Positions 34,634 to 43,544 of a DNA stretch of 64,000 bases are shown one piece after another (position 1 is the first letter of the stretch; the number at the start of each line of letters is the position of its first letter). The DNA lies in contig NZ_CP077091.1 in assembly GCF_014268595.2 (NCBI RefSeq), positions 456,501 to 520,500 of the forward strand. The letters are read 5' to 3'. Made by a program: the position numbers and the translations under genes. The stretch comes from Pseudomonas hamedanensis (GTDB lineage: Bacteria > Pseudomonadota > Gammaproteobacteria > Pseudomonadales > Pseudomonadaceae). The notes beneath the pieces were generated by a model that was not told the origin of the DNA, made no database searches, and saw only the letters and a list, made by a program, of their open reading frames with translations.

Positions 34634-37243
34634 TCATGTCACCCGACCCTTTTTGCCCGCCGCTGACAAGCGCGAAGCCCGCAACAAGTCGGCGAAGGCT
34701 GCCTTGTCGATCGGCCGGCTCATGAAGTAACCCTGCACCTCGTTGCATTGATCCTTGCCGAGAATTGCCAGTTGCTCTTCGGTCTCGACCCCTTCAGCGG
34801 TAACCGTCAGGCCCATGGCCTTGCCCAGACCGATGATCGCTTGCACCACGGCACGGTCATTGGTGCCGCTGCTGATCGAGGCGATGAAACGTTTGTCGAT
34901 CTTGATCCCGTCGAACGGATAGGCGCGCAAATAGCCCAGGGACGAATAACCGGTGCCGAAGTCGTCCATGTTCAGGCGCACGCCGAGTTCTTTCAGCGAG
35001 TTCATGGTGGTCAGCGCACCGTCGGTGTCGTTGAGCATGACGTTTTCGGTGATTTCCAGTTCCAGTCGACTGGCCGGGAAACGCGTTTGCACCAGCACAT
35101 CACGAACATCCTCGACCACGTCACTCAAGGCAAATTGCGCGGGGGAAAGATTGACCGAAAGCAGGACATCCTGCGGCCACTCCAGCGCGGTTTCGCAGGC
35201 CTCGCGCAGCACCCAGCGGCCGAGCGGGACGATCAGGTCGGTCTGCTCGGCCAGCGGAATAAACACGTCCGGCCCGAGCAAACCCTGGGTCGGGTGTTGC
35301 CAGCGCACCAGAGCCTCGACCGAAACGATCTGTTTGCCATCGACCTTGTAGCGCGGCTGATAGTGCAGGACGAACTCGTTGTGTTTGAGCGCACGGCGCA
35401 GATCATCCTCCATCTGCCGCCGGGTCTGGATCTGGTCGCTCATGTGCGCTTCGAAATAGCACCAGGTGTTCTTGCCGTCGGACTTGGCCTGATACAACGC
35501 GATGTCGGCGTAGCGGATCAGGTCGCTGGCGACAAAGCCGTGACGGCGGCTGAGGGCGATGCCGACACTGGCGCCGATGTGCAGCGGATGCTGTTCGTAG
35601 AGGACGGGCTGATGCAGGCTGTCGATCAGGCGGGTGCAGAACTTGTCGATCTCGTGGTGGCTGTCCATGCCGTTGAGCACCACGACGAATTCATCGCCAC
35701 CGAGACGGGCGACGATGTCATGTTCACGGGTGCATTCGCGCAGGCGCGCGGCGACTTCTTGCAGCACGGCGTCGCCGGCCGGGTGCCCGAGGGAATCGTT
35801 GATCGGTTTGAAATTGTCGAGATCGATCATCAGCAGCGACAGCGCCGGTGCGTGTTCCTTGAGTTGCAATGCGTCGTCCAGGTAGCGCGCCAGCTTATTG
35901 CGATTGGGCAGGCCGGTCAGGGCATCGTGCATGGACAGGTGCTGAATCTGCGCGTGGGCGGCGACTTCATCGGTGATATCGCTGGCGGTGCCGCGATAGC
36001 CGATGACGCGATGCTTGTCGAAGATCGGCCTGGCAGAAAGCCGGCAGTGCCGGGGCTGCCCGGACTGGTCGCGATAGGTGCAGCGCAGATCGCTGCTATT
36101 GGCTTCTTCGGTAAGTTTCTTCAGCCACAGCTCAAGGGGCGTGGTGTCGCAGGACAGCAACGCACCGATCGCTCTGCCCAGCCACAGGGCTTGCGGGTAA
36201 CCGGTGACCTCGCTGAAACGCGCCGACAGATAAGTCAGCGACAAGTCGCCATCGACTTCCCAGATCCAGTCCGAAGCCGCCTCGGCGACAGCCCGGAAGC
36301 GCTCCTCACTGGCCTCGAGCGCATGGTTGGCCGCCTCAAGCGCCAGATTCGACGCTTGCATCGCGTGGATGCTGTTGTCGACGTATTGCGAGGAGCGCAA
36401 CGCGTGACGGAAAAAGTACGCGGTCAGCAGCATCAGCACGACCATCGTTGCGCCGAGTGGCGGAACCAGTGACCACAACAGTTGCTGGCCGGGCCGCTGC
36501 AGATCGGCGATCAGGCTGTAGCCGGTGCTGTCGAGCGGCACCCGTGGCTGCGCGGCGTCAATGGTGTCGTCCGGGGCCAGGGTCAGATTCGTCAGGCCAT
36601 AACCGCTACCGATTTTGCGCAGTTTGGTCGGCGTCAGCTTGTCGACGAACACCAGCACCGAAGTGTTCTTCAGCTCATCCAGCGGGCGTTCGTCATTGGG
36701 AATGATCGCGGCGGCAGTGATCAGCGCCGGCCAGCCTTCGAACAGCGAATAAGTGGCGACAGGTTTGGTCAGGTCGGGCTGGCTGAGCACTGGGTCCAAC
36801 AGCGCGGCGGCGGGCACCTGCAGCACCGCAGAGACATCGGTTTGCACCATTTGCCCGCGTATCACCGCGTATTTGGTGGCATTGCGGTCCAGCACAAACA
36901 CGCCGTCGTAACCGTCGCTGGTGAACAAGGTCTTGCCCATGTTCTGCTCGGTGTAGGCCCAGTTGATGTCGACTGGCCCGCTCAGTGCCTCATAGGCGGT
37001 GGTCCAGTAGGCGTAACTGGTGATGTAGTTCTTCGAGGTGGTAATGCGATTTTCCAGGGCACGCGCCGAATAGAAGCGGTTTTGCTCGACATCCTGGCTG
37101 TCCAGCTGACTGGCGATGCTCAGCAGGGCGCTGATGGCGGCGATGACCCCGGCGACGAACAGTGCGCCGACTGCAATGGCCAGGCGTCGGGTGACTGCGC
37201 GTTGCGGGCTGGGCTGGGGTGGCGCGGAAACGGAATCGGCCAT
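34634..37243 (-). CDS. CHASE4-PAS-GGDEF-EAL membrane c-di-GMP enzyme
   Basis: An 869-residue inner-membrane protein. Membrane helix 1 is at about residues 22-45. A periplasmic CHASE4-like sensor follows at about 50-250 (ENRITTSKNYITSYAYWTTAYEAL), then helix 2 at about 272-292, PAS at about 315-430 (AVAEAASDWIWEVDGDLSLTY), GGDEF at about 440-600 and EAL at about 615-860. The cyclase motif RLGGDEF is intact, with an inhibitory-site RxxD (REHD) five residues before it. The phosphodiesterase side has EALVRW, NLSPAQF, ENVM, DDFGTGYSS and EGVE, so it too looks active. Start at 37243 chosen by the signal-anchor position. Monocistronic. Confidence 0.92.
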   Translation of the reverse strand: MADSVSAPPQPSPQRAVTRRLAIAVGALFVAGVIAAISALLSIASQLDSQDVEQNRFYSARALENRITTSKNYITSYAYWTTAYEALSGPVDINWAYTEQNMGKTLFTSDGYDGVFVLDRNATKYAVIRGQMVQTDVSAVLQVPAAALLDPVLSQPDLTKPVATYSLFEGWPALITAAAIIPNDERPLDELKNTSVLVFVDKLTPTKLRKIGSGYGLTNLTLAPDDTIDAAQPRVPLDSTGYSLIADLQRPGQQLLWSLVPPLGATMVVLMLLTAYFFRHALRSSQYVDNSIHAMQASNLALEAANHALEASEERFRAVAEAASDWIWEVDGDLSLTYLSARFSEVTGYPQALWLGRAIGALLSCDTTPLELWLKKLTEEANSSDLRCTYRDQSGQPRHCRLSARPIFDKHRVIGYRGTASDITDEVAAHAQIQHLSMHDALTGLPNRNKLARYLDDALQLKEHAPALSLLMIDLDNFKPINDSLGHPAGDAVLQEVAARLRECTREHDIVARLGGDEFVVVLNGMDSHHEIDKFCTRLIDSLHQPVLYEQHPLHIGASVGIALSRRHGFVASDLIRYADIALYQAKSDGKNTWCYFEAHMSDQIQTRRQMEDDLRRALKHNEFVLHYQPRYKVDGKQIVSVEALVRWQHPTQGLLGPDVFIPLAEQTDLIVPLGRWVLREACETALEWPQDVLLSVNLSPAQFALSDVVEDVRDVLVQTRFPASRLELEITENVMLNDTDGALTTMNSLKELGVRLNMDDFGTGYSSLGYLRAYPFDGIKIDKRFIASISSGTNDRAVVQAIIGLGKAMGLTVTAEGVETEEQLAILGKDQCNEVQGYFMSRPIDKAAFADLLRASRLSAAGKKGRVT

Positions 37244-37465
37244 GTGCTCGTCCTTGATCCGGTGTCTACTGAATCTAGAACAATGGCGCGGGCACAATGT
37301 TCAGATTGATGTCGGGATCGCGTGGTCTGCAATTGATCGAAGTGTAGCGAATTTGCCGAAAATCCCAGCGGCACCGGCCGGCGGCCATTCCCGAAAGGGC
37401 GAGACTTCCCGCGCAAAAACCGGATAATGGCCGCCATTCGTTTAGCCGTATTCTGGTAATCCCGC

Positions 37466-39661
37466 ATGGAAATCAAGGTCAACTTTCTCGACAACCTTCG
37501 ACTTGAAGCCAAGTTCGACGACTTCACGGTGATCGCCGATCAGCCCATCCGTTACAAGGGCGATGGCTCGGCGCCGGGGCCGTTCGACTACTTCCTCGCG
37601 TCGTCGGCCTTGTGCGCGGCTTACTTCGTCAAGCTGTACTGCGACACGCGCAACATCCCGACAGAGAACATTCGTCTGTCGCAAAACAACATCGTCGACC
37701 CGGAAAACCGCTACAACCAGATTTTCAAGATCCAGGTCGAATTGCCCGCCGATATCTCCGACAAGGATCGCCAGGGCATCCTGCGTTCGATCGACCGTTG
37801 CACCGTGAAGAAGGTGGTGCAGACTGGCCCCGAGTTCATCATCGAAGAAGTCGACAACCTCGACGCCGACGCCCAGGCGCTGCTGATGCCGCACTCCGGT
37901 TCGGAGGGGGGCACCTTCATCGCCGGCAAGGACCTGCCGCTGGAGCAGACCATTGCCAACATGTCGGGGATTCTTGCCGACCTCGGGATGAAGATCGAAA
38001 TCGCCTCGTGGCGCAACATCGTGCCTAACGTCTGGTCGTTGCATATTCGCGATGCGCATTCGCCGATGTGCTTCACCAACGGCAAGGGCGCCACGAAGGA
38101 AGGCGCGCTGGCCTCGGCACTGGGCGAGTTCATTGAGCGCCTGAACTGCAACTTCTTTTATAACGACCAGTTCTGGGGCGAGGAAATCGCCAACGCCGAG
38201 TTCGTCCATTACCCGGACGAAAAATGGTTCAAGCCGGGGCCGAAGGACGAATTGCCAAGCGAAATCCTCGACGACTACACCCTCGGCATTTACAACCGCG
38301 ACGGCGAACTGCGTGGCTCGCACCTGTTCGACACCAACTCGGGCAACACCCAGCGCGGCATCTGCTCGCTGCCGTTCGTGCGCCAGTCGGACGGTGAAGT
38401 GGTGTACTTCCCGTCGAATCTGATCGAAAACCTCTACCTGAGCAACGGCATGAGCGCCGGCAACACTTTGGCCGAAGCGCAGGTGCAGTGTTTGTCGGAA
38501 ATCTTCGAACGTGCGGTCAAGCGCGAAATCCTCGAAGGCGAAATGGCCCTGCCGGACGTACCGCAGGAAGTGCTGGAGAAATACCCGAGCATCCTCGCCG
38601 GCATCAAAGGCCTGGAAGAGCAGGGCTTCCCGGTGCTGGTCAAGGACGCCTCGCTGGGCGGTGAATTCCCGGTGATGTGCGTGACCCTGATGAACCCGCG
38701 CACCGGCGGCGTCTTCGCCTCGTTCGGCGCCCACCCGAGCCTGGAAGTCGCCCTGGAACGCAGCCTGACCGAACTGTTGCAGGGCCGCAGTTTCGAAGGT
38801 TTGAACGACTTGCCGCAGCCAACCTTCTCCGGTCAGGCCGTCACCGAGCCGAACAACTTCGTCGAGCACTTCATCGACTCCAGTGGGGTGGTGTCATGGC
38901 GCTTCTTCAGCGCCAAAGCGGACTTCGAATTCGTCGAGTGGGACTTCTCAGGCCAAGGCGAAAACTCCAATGCCGAAGAAGCCGCGACCCTGTTCGGCAT
39001 CCTTGAAGACATGGGCAAAGAAGTCTACATGGCGGTCTACGAGCACATCGGCGCCAAGGCATGCCGCATTCTCGTGCCGGATTACTCGGAGATCTACCCG
39101 GTCGAAGACCTGATCTGGGACAACACCAACAAAGCCCTGCAATTTCGCGCCGACATCCTTAATCTGCACAACCTCAGCAAAGTCGGCCTGCGTAACCTCG
39201 TCCAGGGTCTGGAACGCAGCGAGCAGGACGATTACACCGACATCACCACGCTGATCGGCATCGAGTTCGACGACAACACGCCGTGGGGCAAGTTGACGAT
39301 TCTGGAACTGCGTTTGCTGATCTACCTCGCCTTGCAGAAGTTTGACGAAGCCAAGGATCTGGTTGAGGCGTTCTTGCAGTACAACGACAACACGGTTGAG
39401 CGCGGCTTGTTTTATCAAGCCGTCAACGTCGTGCTGGAGATGGAACTGGACGAGGATCTGCAACTGGAAGATTACGAAGCCAACTTCCGCCGGATGTTCG
39501 GTGGCGAGCGTATGGATGCGGCGATTGGTTCGGTCAACGGTAGCGTGCGGTTCTACGGCTTGACCCCGACGAGCATGAAGCTGGAAGGGCTGGACCGGCA
39601 TCTGCGCTTGATTGAGAGCTATAAGAAGCTGCATGCGGCGCGGGCGAATGTGACGGTCTGA
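37466..39661 (+). CDS. OsmC-YcaO fusion protein
   Basis: A 731-residue cytoplasmic protein. Residues about 1-135 form an OsmC domain (GDGSAPGPFDYFLASSALCAAYFV with a redox Cys, and DRCTVKKVV with the second Cys). Residues about 145-570 form a YcaO domain with the ATP-binding carboxylates in GALASALGEFIERL and LSEIFERAVKRE. The C-terminal roughly 130 residues are helical, TPR-like (ELRLLIYLALQKFDEAKDLV). E. coli YcaO (586 residues, no OsmC domain) promotes beta-methylthiolation of ribosomal protein S12 by RimO. The same role is plausible but the OsmC part suggests a thiol step in the same chain. Single gene. Confidence 0.9.
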   Translation: MEIKVNFLDNLRLEAKFDDFTVIADQPIRYKGDGSAPGPFDYFLASSALCAAYFVKLYCDTRNIPTENIRLSQNNIVDPENRYNQIFKIQVELPADISDKDRQGILRSIDRCTVKKVVQTGPEFIIEEVDNLDADAQALLMPHSGSEGGTFIAGKDLPLEQTIANMSGILADLGMKIEIASWRNIVPNVWSLHIRDAHSPMCFTNGKGATKEGALASALGEFIERLNCNFFYNDQFWGEEIANAEFVHYPDEKWFKPGPKDELPSEILDDYTLGIYNRDGELRGSHLFDTNSGNTQRGICSLPFVRQSDGEVVYFPSNLIENLYLSNGMSAGNTLAEAQVQCLSEIFERAVKREILEGEMALPDVPQEVLEKYPSILAGIKGLEEQGFPVLVKDASLGGEFPVMCVTLMNPRTGGVFASFGAHPSLEVALERSLTELLQGRSFEGLNDLPQPTFSGQAVTEPNNFVEHFIDSSGVVSWRFFSAKADFEFVEWDFSGQGENSNAEEAATLFGILEDMGKEVYMAVYEHIGAKACRILVPDYSEIYPVEDLIWDNTNKALQFRADILNLHNLSKVGLRNLVQGLERSEQDDYTDITTLIGIEFDDNTPWGKLTILELRLLIYLALQKFDEAKDLVEAFLQYNDNTVERGLFYQAVNVVLEMELDEDLQLEDYEANFRRMFGGERMDAAIGSVNGSVRFYGLTPTSMKLEGLDRHLRLIESYKKLHAARANVTV

Positions 39662-39669
39662 CCGTCAAC

Positions 39670-39773
39670 TGTGGCGAGGGATTGCTCCCGCTGAGGTGCG
39701 CAGCAGGCCTGTTTTCGTGATGACGAAGAGAGGGCTGCTTCGCAGCCTGGCGGGAGCAAGCTTCCTCGCCACA
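39670..39773. repeat. Palindromic REP-like element of a third type
   Basis: TGTGGCGAGGGATTGCTCCCGC on the left, GCGGGAGCAAGCTTCCTCGCCACA on the right, with further pairing CAGGC/GCCTG inside. It does not share the TGCTCGCGA core of the other REPs. Confidence 0.9.
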
Positions 39774-39793
39774 GGGGTAGCGCCGTAGCCCGG

Positions 39794-40300
39794 CTAACGG
39801 CCGTGCGCCGCATCTGCCAATTGCCCCGTATCCACCCGCACAAACACCGAATCGCCCACCGCCGTCAGCACTTCCCCCGCATACACTTCGCAAATCACCC
39901 GCGTCTTGCGCCCGACATCGCCTTCGACACGCGCGCGCAGAATCAGCGGCACGCCCATCGGCGTCGGCTTGATGAACTTGATCCCAAGGTTGCCGGTGAC
40001 GCAGTCGATGCGCGGCAGACTGCCGGCTTCGCGGTGTTCGGCGCGGTAGTGCCAGGCCATGGCTGTCCAGTTCGAATGACAGTCGACGAGCATGGCGATC
40101 AACCCGCCGTAGACCAGATCTGGCCAGCCGCAGTAACGGGCGTCGGGCAGGTGTTCGGCTATGACGTGCACGCCGTCGTCGTCCCAGCGGCTTTTGACGT
40201 GCAGGCCGTGCGGATTGCGGCCGCCGCAGCCGTAGCAAACGCCTTCGGGGGCGGCGAGGTCTTGCAGGGGAATGTCGAGGCTGGACATGAGCGTGGTCAT
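39794..40300 (-). CDS. PaaI-type hotdog thioesterase family protein
   Basis: A 168-residue hotdog-fold protein. The N-terminal CYGCGGRNPHGLHVKS is typical of a PaaI-like thioesterase subgroup, followed by YGGLIAMLVDCHSNWTA, where the Asp is in the catalytic-helix position, and by NLGIKFIKPTPMGVPLILRARV. Likely an acyl-CoA thioesterase; substrate unknown. Two in-frame ATGs (40300 and 40288) compete, without a clear ribosome site for either. The 81-residue gene lies 20 bp upstream on the same strand. Confidence 0.85.
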   Translation of the reverse strand: MTTLMSSLDIPLQDLAAPEGVCYGCGGRNPHGLHVKSRWDDDGVHVIAEHLPDARYCGWPDLVYGGLIAMLVDCHSNWTAMAWHYRAEHREAGSLPRIDCVTGNLGIKFIKPTPMGVPLILRARVEGDVGRKTRVICEVYAGEVLTAVGDSVFVRVDTGQLADAAHGR

Positions 40301-40320
40301 CCTGAAGTAGAAGAGTGCGG

Positions 40321-40566
40321 TCAGGCGGGCGTCAGCCAGGTATCGACGACGCGGCGATCCAGCTCTTCCCAGTACGCCATGCCCAGCACGCGGGTGGTGT
40401 TCAGCCCGCGCAGGTAGCCGCGCAATTGATGGGCGGTGTCTTTGACGAGCTGCGGATCGCGGGTGTTTTTGTCCAGCAGGACGGTTTCGTACTGGACCAG
40501 GTACTCCGCCACGCGGTCGCGGAAGTCAGGCAGTACGGCGTCACGGATCAGGTCGAACGTTCTCAA
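40321..40566 (-). CDS. Small conserved hypothetical protein
   Basis: Eighty-one residues, soluble and helical (MRTFDLIRDAVLPDFRDRVAEYLVQYETVLLDK, HQLRGYLRGLNTTRVLGMAYWEELDRRVVDTWL). It has no signal, membrane segment or cysteine. It is the first gene of a minus-strand pair with the thioesterase. The rev-strand GAGG-type sequence (CTTGAGAACG region) is weak but the reading frame is compact and well placed. Family not recognised. Confidence 0.65.
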   Translation of the reverse strand: MRTFDLIRDAVLPDFRDRVAEYLVQYETVLLDKNTRDPQLVKDTAHQLRGYLRGLNTTRVLGMAYWEELDRRVVDTWLTPA

Positions 40567-40733
40567 GGCGAGATCCTCGGTTGATTTTTATGCTTGTTGT
40601 GAGTGTGCCTCAGTCTGTTCGGCAGGCAACTATTGCTAGAAGTAATAGTGACCATCAAGAAACGCAAGTTCTGCTTTGCCGGCAACAGGCGGAAAATCGC
40701 CTCCATCGAATACGCAGCTCAAGGAAATGCGCG

Positions 40734-41378
40734 ATGAAGACGCTGACACGACTGGCTTTGATCGCCCTGCTGATGGGCGGGGTGGTTGCCACTGCACCGG
40801 CTTACGCAGACGCCGCCACGTCGTGCCACTTGCAGCCCATCGCCGCCAGTGCGTCGACGTTGCGGCACACGCAGACCGTGGGTGTGCTGTTGAGCGAGAA
40901 CACTCTGCAGAATCTGCAATACCTGGAGCGTTACCACGACATGGCGCTGAACGGCGCGAAAGACGCACTGGATTCGCGGATTCGTGAGGCCTTTGTCGGC
41001 AGCTCCGACCCGGAGCTGGCCATGGATTGGTTGCTGAGTTCGTTGCAGCAGCAGTTTGTCTCGGTGACCGTCTACGACAATCTCGATGCATTGGTGCAGG
41101 CGCATCCGGACATCGTGGTCAAGCTTGATACGTTCAACCGTCTGCTGACGCAGCGCAACAGTCTCGTCGAGGCGCGGTTTTCCGCGCGGTTCTACGACGC
41201 TGACCTGCAATACATCGGCAAGGCTGAAGGGGCGATCGAGCAACAACTGCCCTCGGTCTGGGTGCATGACCAGGCGGCGCCGCAGATCGCTGCGCGGATC
41301 AATCAGCAACGTGACCTGCAACTTGACGCCTTGAAGCAATTCGATGTGTCGCTCAAAGCGCTGGTGGCGTCGAGCTGA
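40734..41378 (+). CDS. Secreted/periplasmic hypothetical protein
   Basis: A 214-residue protein with a clear signal peptide (MKTLTRLALIALLMGGVVATAPAYA, cleavage near residue 25). The mature part is about 40 per cent charged or polar, with long amphipathic helices, ending IGKAEGAIEQQLPSVWVHD and INQQRDLQLDALKQFD. AAGGA lies 8 nt before the ATG. One Cys remains after processing. Family not recognised; it is followed by a lipoprotein gene 86 bp downstream and may form a two-gene envelope unit with it. Confidence 0.7.
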   Translation: MKTLTRLALIALLMGGVVATAPAYADAATSCHLQPIAASASTLRHTQTVGVLLSENTLQNLQYLERYHDMALNGAKDALDSRIREAFVGSSDPELAMDWLLSSLQQQFVSVTVYDNLDALVQAHPDIVVKLDTFNRLLTQRNSLVEARFSARFYDADLQYIGKAEGAIEQQLPSVWVHDQAAPQIAARINQQRDLQLDALKQFDVSLKALVASS

Positions 41379-41464
41379 ACACTAAAACGTAGATGGCAAC
41401 GGCGGCTCCGTGAGGCTGGACCGTTGCCGGTTGAACCGAACCTTTATTTTTCAGGATTACCCCG

Positions 41465-41806
41465 ATGCGTCCTTTATTTGTGCCTGTGATGGCTTTTGCT
41501 TCGTTGCTGCTTGCTGGCTGCGCCTCTGCGCCGAACGATCCGACCCTGACGTTGCAAACCAGCAAGACGCCGGCGCAGTACGCCGATTGTGTCGTGCCGA
41601 AGTTGCAGGGCAGTGCGTTGAATCCAACGGTTTCGCAGAGTCAGCGTAGTTATCGGATTGTGGTGCCGAGCAAGGTCGCGGCGGATAACGTGCTCGAGGC
41701 TTATAAAGACGGGAAGGGCGGCAAGGTGTTTATTTATGAGCGGCATTTGCTGGCGTCGAATTTGTTGCCGTCGAGTTTTGAGCGGGCGGCTCAGGATTGC
41801 ATTTGA
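41465..41806 (+). CDS. Small lipoprotein
   Basis: A 113-residue protein with lipoprotein signal MRPLFVPVMAFASLLLAGC (lipobox LLAGC, lipidated Cys19). Two further cysteines (ADCVVPKL and the penultimate AQDCI) could form a disulfide. The centre (QRSYRIVVPSKVAADNVLEAYKDGKGGKVFIYER) predicts an alpha/beta fold. AGGA lies 8 nt before the ATG. Residue 2 after the Cys is Ala, consistent with outer-membrane sorting. Family unknown. A strong terminator follows. Confidence 0.8.
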   Translation: MRPLFVPVMAFASLLLAGCASAPNDPTLTLQTSKTPAQYADCVVPKLQGSALNPTVSQSQRSYRIVVPSKVAADNVLEAYKDGKGGKVFIYERHLLASNLLPSSFERAAQDCI

Positions 41807-41870
41807 TCTGAGCGCCTGGATGGGTTTTTGACAGAGCTCCTTTGGTTGGCCGCAACCAACCAATTTTTTT

Positions 41871-41908
41871 GCCCCACACCGGTTGTTGGTTGTGGGGCTT
41901 TTTTTTTG
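41871..41908 (+). terminator. Rho-independent terminator after the lipoprotein gene
   Basis: GCCCCACA/TGTGGGGC stem followed by ten T residues. A second small hairpin (TTGGTTG/CAACCAA with a T-run) lies just upstream at about 41842-41868. Confidence 0.93.
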
Positions 41909-41910
41909 GA

Positions 41911-42305
41911 CTTGGCGGCCTTTGGGCCGACCAGGTTTTGGGTGGTTTGGGGGGTATATCCGTTGCTGCGGTAACGGCTGCTTAGGGTTCCGCCCTGACG
42001 GCGGGTGACTTTGGGGGCCCAAAGTAACCAAAGGCCTTTTGCCCTGACGTGCGGCCCCTCGCTGTGGCTCGGGGTGCCTTCGCTGCGGGATCGATCCGGG
42101 CGCAGCGTCTCCGGTTTGCTTCGCTGCACCTCCTCTCGCTGTGTACGACTTCGTCGTACGGTCGCTGCGCTCCCACGCCCGGATCAATCCCTCCACTCAG
42201 CCTTCCGACGGGCGCCGTGCATCAAGATCAAGAGCGTTACTCGAGCTAACGCTCATTGTGTTGAGTGGTTAGAAGCCAACGCGGTTTGCTTTGCTTTGCT
42301 TTTCT
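41911..42305 (+). repeat. Large intergenic repeat, copy B (395 bp)
   Basis: Near-identical to copy A at 17546-17958 and in the same orientation, with scattered substitutions. It ends in a shorter TTTGC tract and runs directly into TGTGGGAGCGAGCC REP sequence. The ORFs on either strand are artefacts of its low stop content. Confidence 0.9.
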
Positions 42306-42526
42306 GTGGGAGCGAGCCTGCTCGCGAAGGCGGCCTGACAGCCGACCTTTTTTCACCGGATGCACCCAATCCTACAGGGGGATCTGAGTGCTGGTGAATT
42401 CCAGCAAGCCACGAAACCTGTGGGAGCTGGCTTGCCAGCGAAGGCGGCCTGCCAGCCGACCAATTTTCACCGGATGCACCCAATCCAAACTGTAGGAGTG
42501 AGCCTGCTCGCGAAGGCGGTGTGTGC
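42305..42526 (+). repeat. Cluster of three REP-type units
   Basis: TGTGGGAGCGAGCCTGCTCGCG at 42305, TGTGGGAGCTGGCTTGCCAGCG at about 42420 and TGTAGGAGTGAGCCTGCTCGCG at 42491. The phrase CACCGGATGCACCCAATCC occurs twice between them. It resembles a decayed counterpart of the 144-bp array next to copy A. Confidence 0.88.
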
Positions 42527-42556
42527 CGCAATCGTGAACGGCGCTCCATTACGCAT

Positions 42557-43513
42557 TCACCCCGTCACACACCCAACCGGCACTTTCCCCGCAAACGTAT
42601 CTACCAGACTCGCCACCACCATTTCCCCCATGCGCGTGCGGGTCTGCAACGTGGCGCTTGCGCGGTGCGGTTGCAGCACCACCTGTTCGTTGCCAAACAA
42701 CACTTGCGGCACGTTTGGTTCATCGACAAAAACATCCAGCGCGGCCCCGGCAATTTCGCCGGCAGAAAGCGCCGCAACCAGATCGGCTTCGTTCACCAGT
42801 TTGCCCCGCGCCACGTTGATCAGATAACCGTCCTTGCCCAACGCATGCAGCACTTGCGCATCAACGATCGCTTCACCCTTGTCAGCCGCAGCGGCGAGGA
42901 TCAGCGCATCGCTGTCGCGCGCCAGTTGCTTGAGGTCGGCGACGAAGGTGTGCGGTACTTCGCTCATCGGTTGCAAGTCGGTGTAGCTGATCGGGCAACC
43001 GAAGGCAGCGGCGCGTACGGCGATGGCGCGGCCGACGCGGCCCATGCCGACGATGCCGATGCGCATGCCCGATACCTGGCGGGCCAGGGGCAGCGGGGCC
43101 AGCGGTGTCGGGCTGTGCGGCCATTGGCCGGAGCGCACGTAACGATCACTGGTGCACAGGCCGCGGCACACGGAGATCAGCAGGCCGATAGCGAGGTCGG
43201 CGACGTCTTCGGTGAGGGCGCCGATGGTGGCGGTGACGCGGATGCCGCGGTCGCGGGCGTAGGCCAGGTCAACGGCGTCGGTGCCGACGCCGTTGACCGC
43301 GACCACTTCCAGGTTCGGCAGTTGCGCCATCAGCGCCTGGCTGATGCCGGTGTGTCCGCCGGTGATGACGCCACGAATGTTGGCGCCGTGTTCTTCTATA
43401 TACGCGGGCTTGTCCGTTTGCTGGAAGTAGCGACGCACGGTGAACAGTTCGTCCAGACGCGTATTGATTTCGGGGATCAGGATCGGGCTCAGTTGCAGGA
43501 TTTCTGGCTTCAT
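42557..43513 (-). CDS. D-2-hydroxyacid dehydrogenase (sugar-acid operon)
   Basis: A 318-residue D-isomer-specific 2-hydroxyacid dehydrogenase. Rossmann motif GIVGMGRVGRAIA, catalytic Arg in NVARGKLV, Glu in FVDEPNVP and His in LQPHRASAT (QPHR rather than the common PHIG). YTDLQPM after beta-2 suggests NADH use or mixed specificity. It is the last gene of a four-gene minus-strand operon with MFS transporter, FAH-family hydrolase and SDR (31-bp gap to the SDR). Likely reduces a short 2-oxo acid such as pyruvate, glyoxylate or hydroxypyruvate released by the hydrolase. Confidence 0.9.
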   Translation of the reverse strand: MKPEILQLSPILIPEINTRLDELFTVRRYFQQTDKPAYIEEHGANIRGVITGGHTGISQALMAQLPNLEVVAVNGVGTDAVDLAYARDRGIRVTATIGALTEDVADLAIGLLISVCRGLCTSDRYVRSGQWPHSPTPLAPLPLARQVSGMRIGIVGMGRVGRAIAVRAAAFGCPISYTDLQPMSEVPHTFVADLKQLARDSDALILAAAADKGEAIVDAQVLHALGKDGYLINVARGKLVNEADLVAALSAGEIAGAALDVFVDEPNVPQVLFGNEQVVLQPHRASATLQTRTRMGEMVVASLVDTFAGKVPVGCVTG

Positions 43514-43544
43514 GGCTACCTCGTTACGCAATAAAAAGGCCGGC

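Noticed and set aside
40734..41378. Periplasmic chorismate mutase (AroQ-gamma)
   Set aside because: Size and signal peptide fit, but the expected Arg/Lys/Glu active-site pattern of AroQ helices is not recognisable, so it is left as hypothetical.
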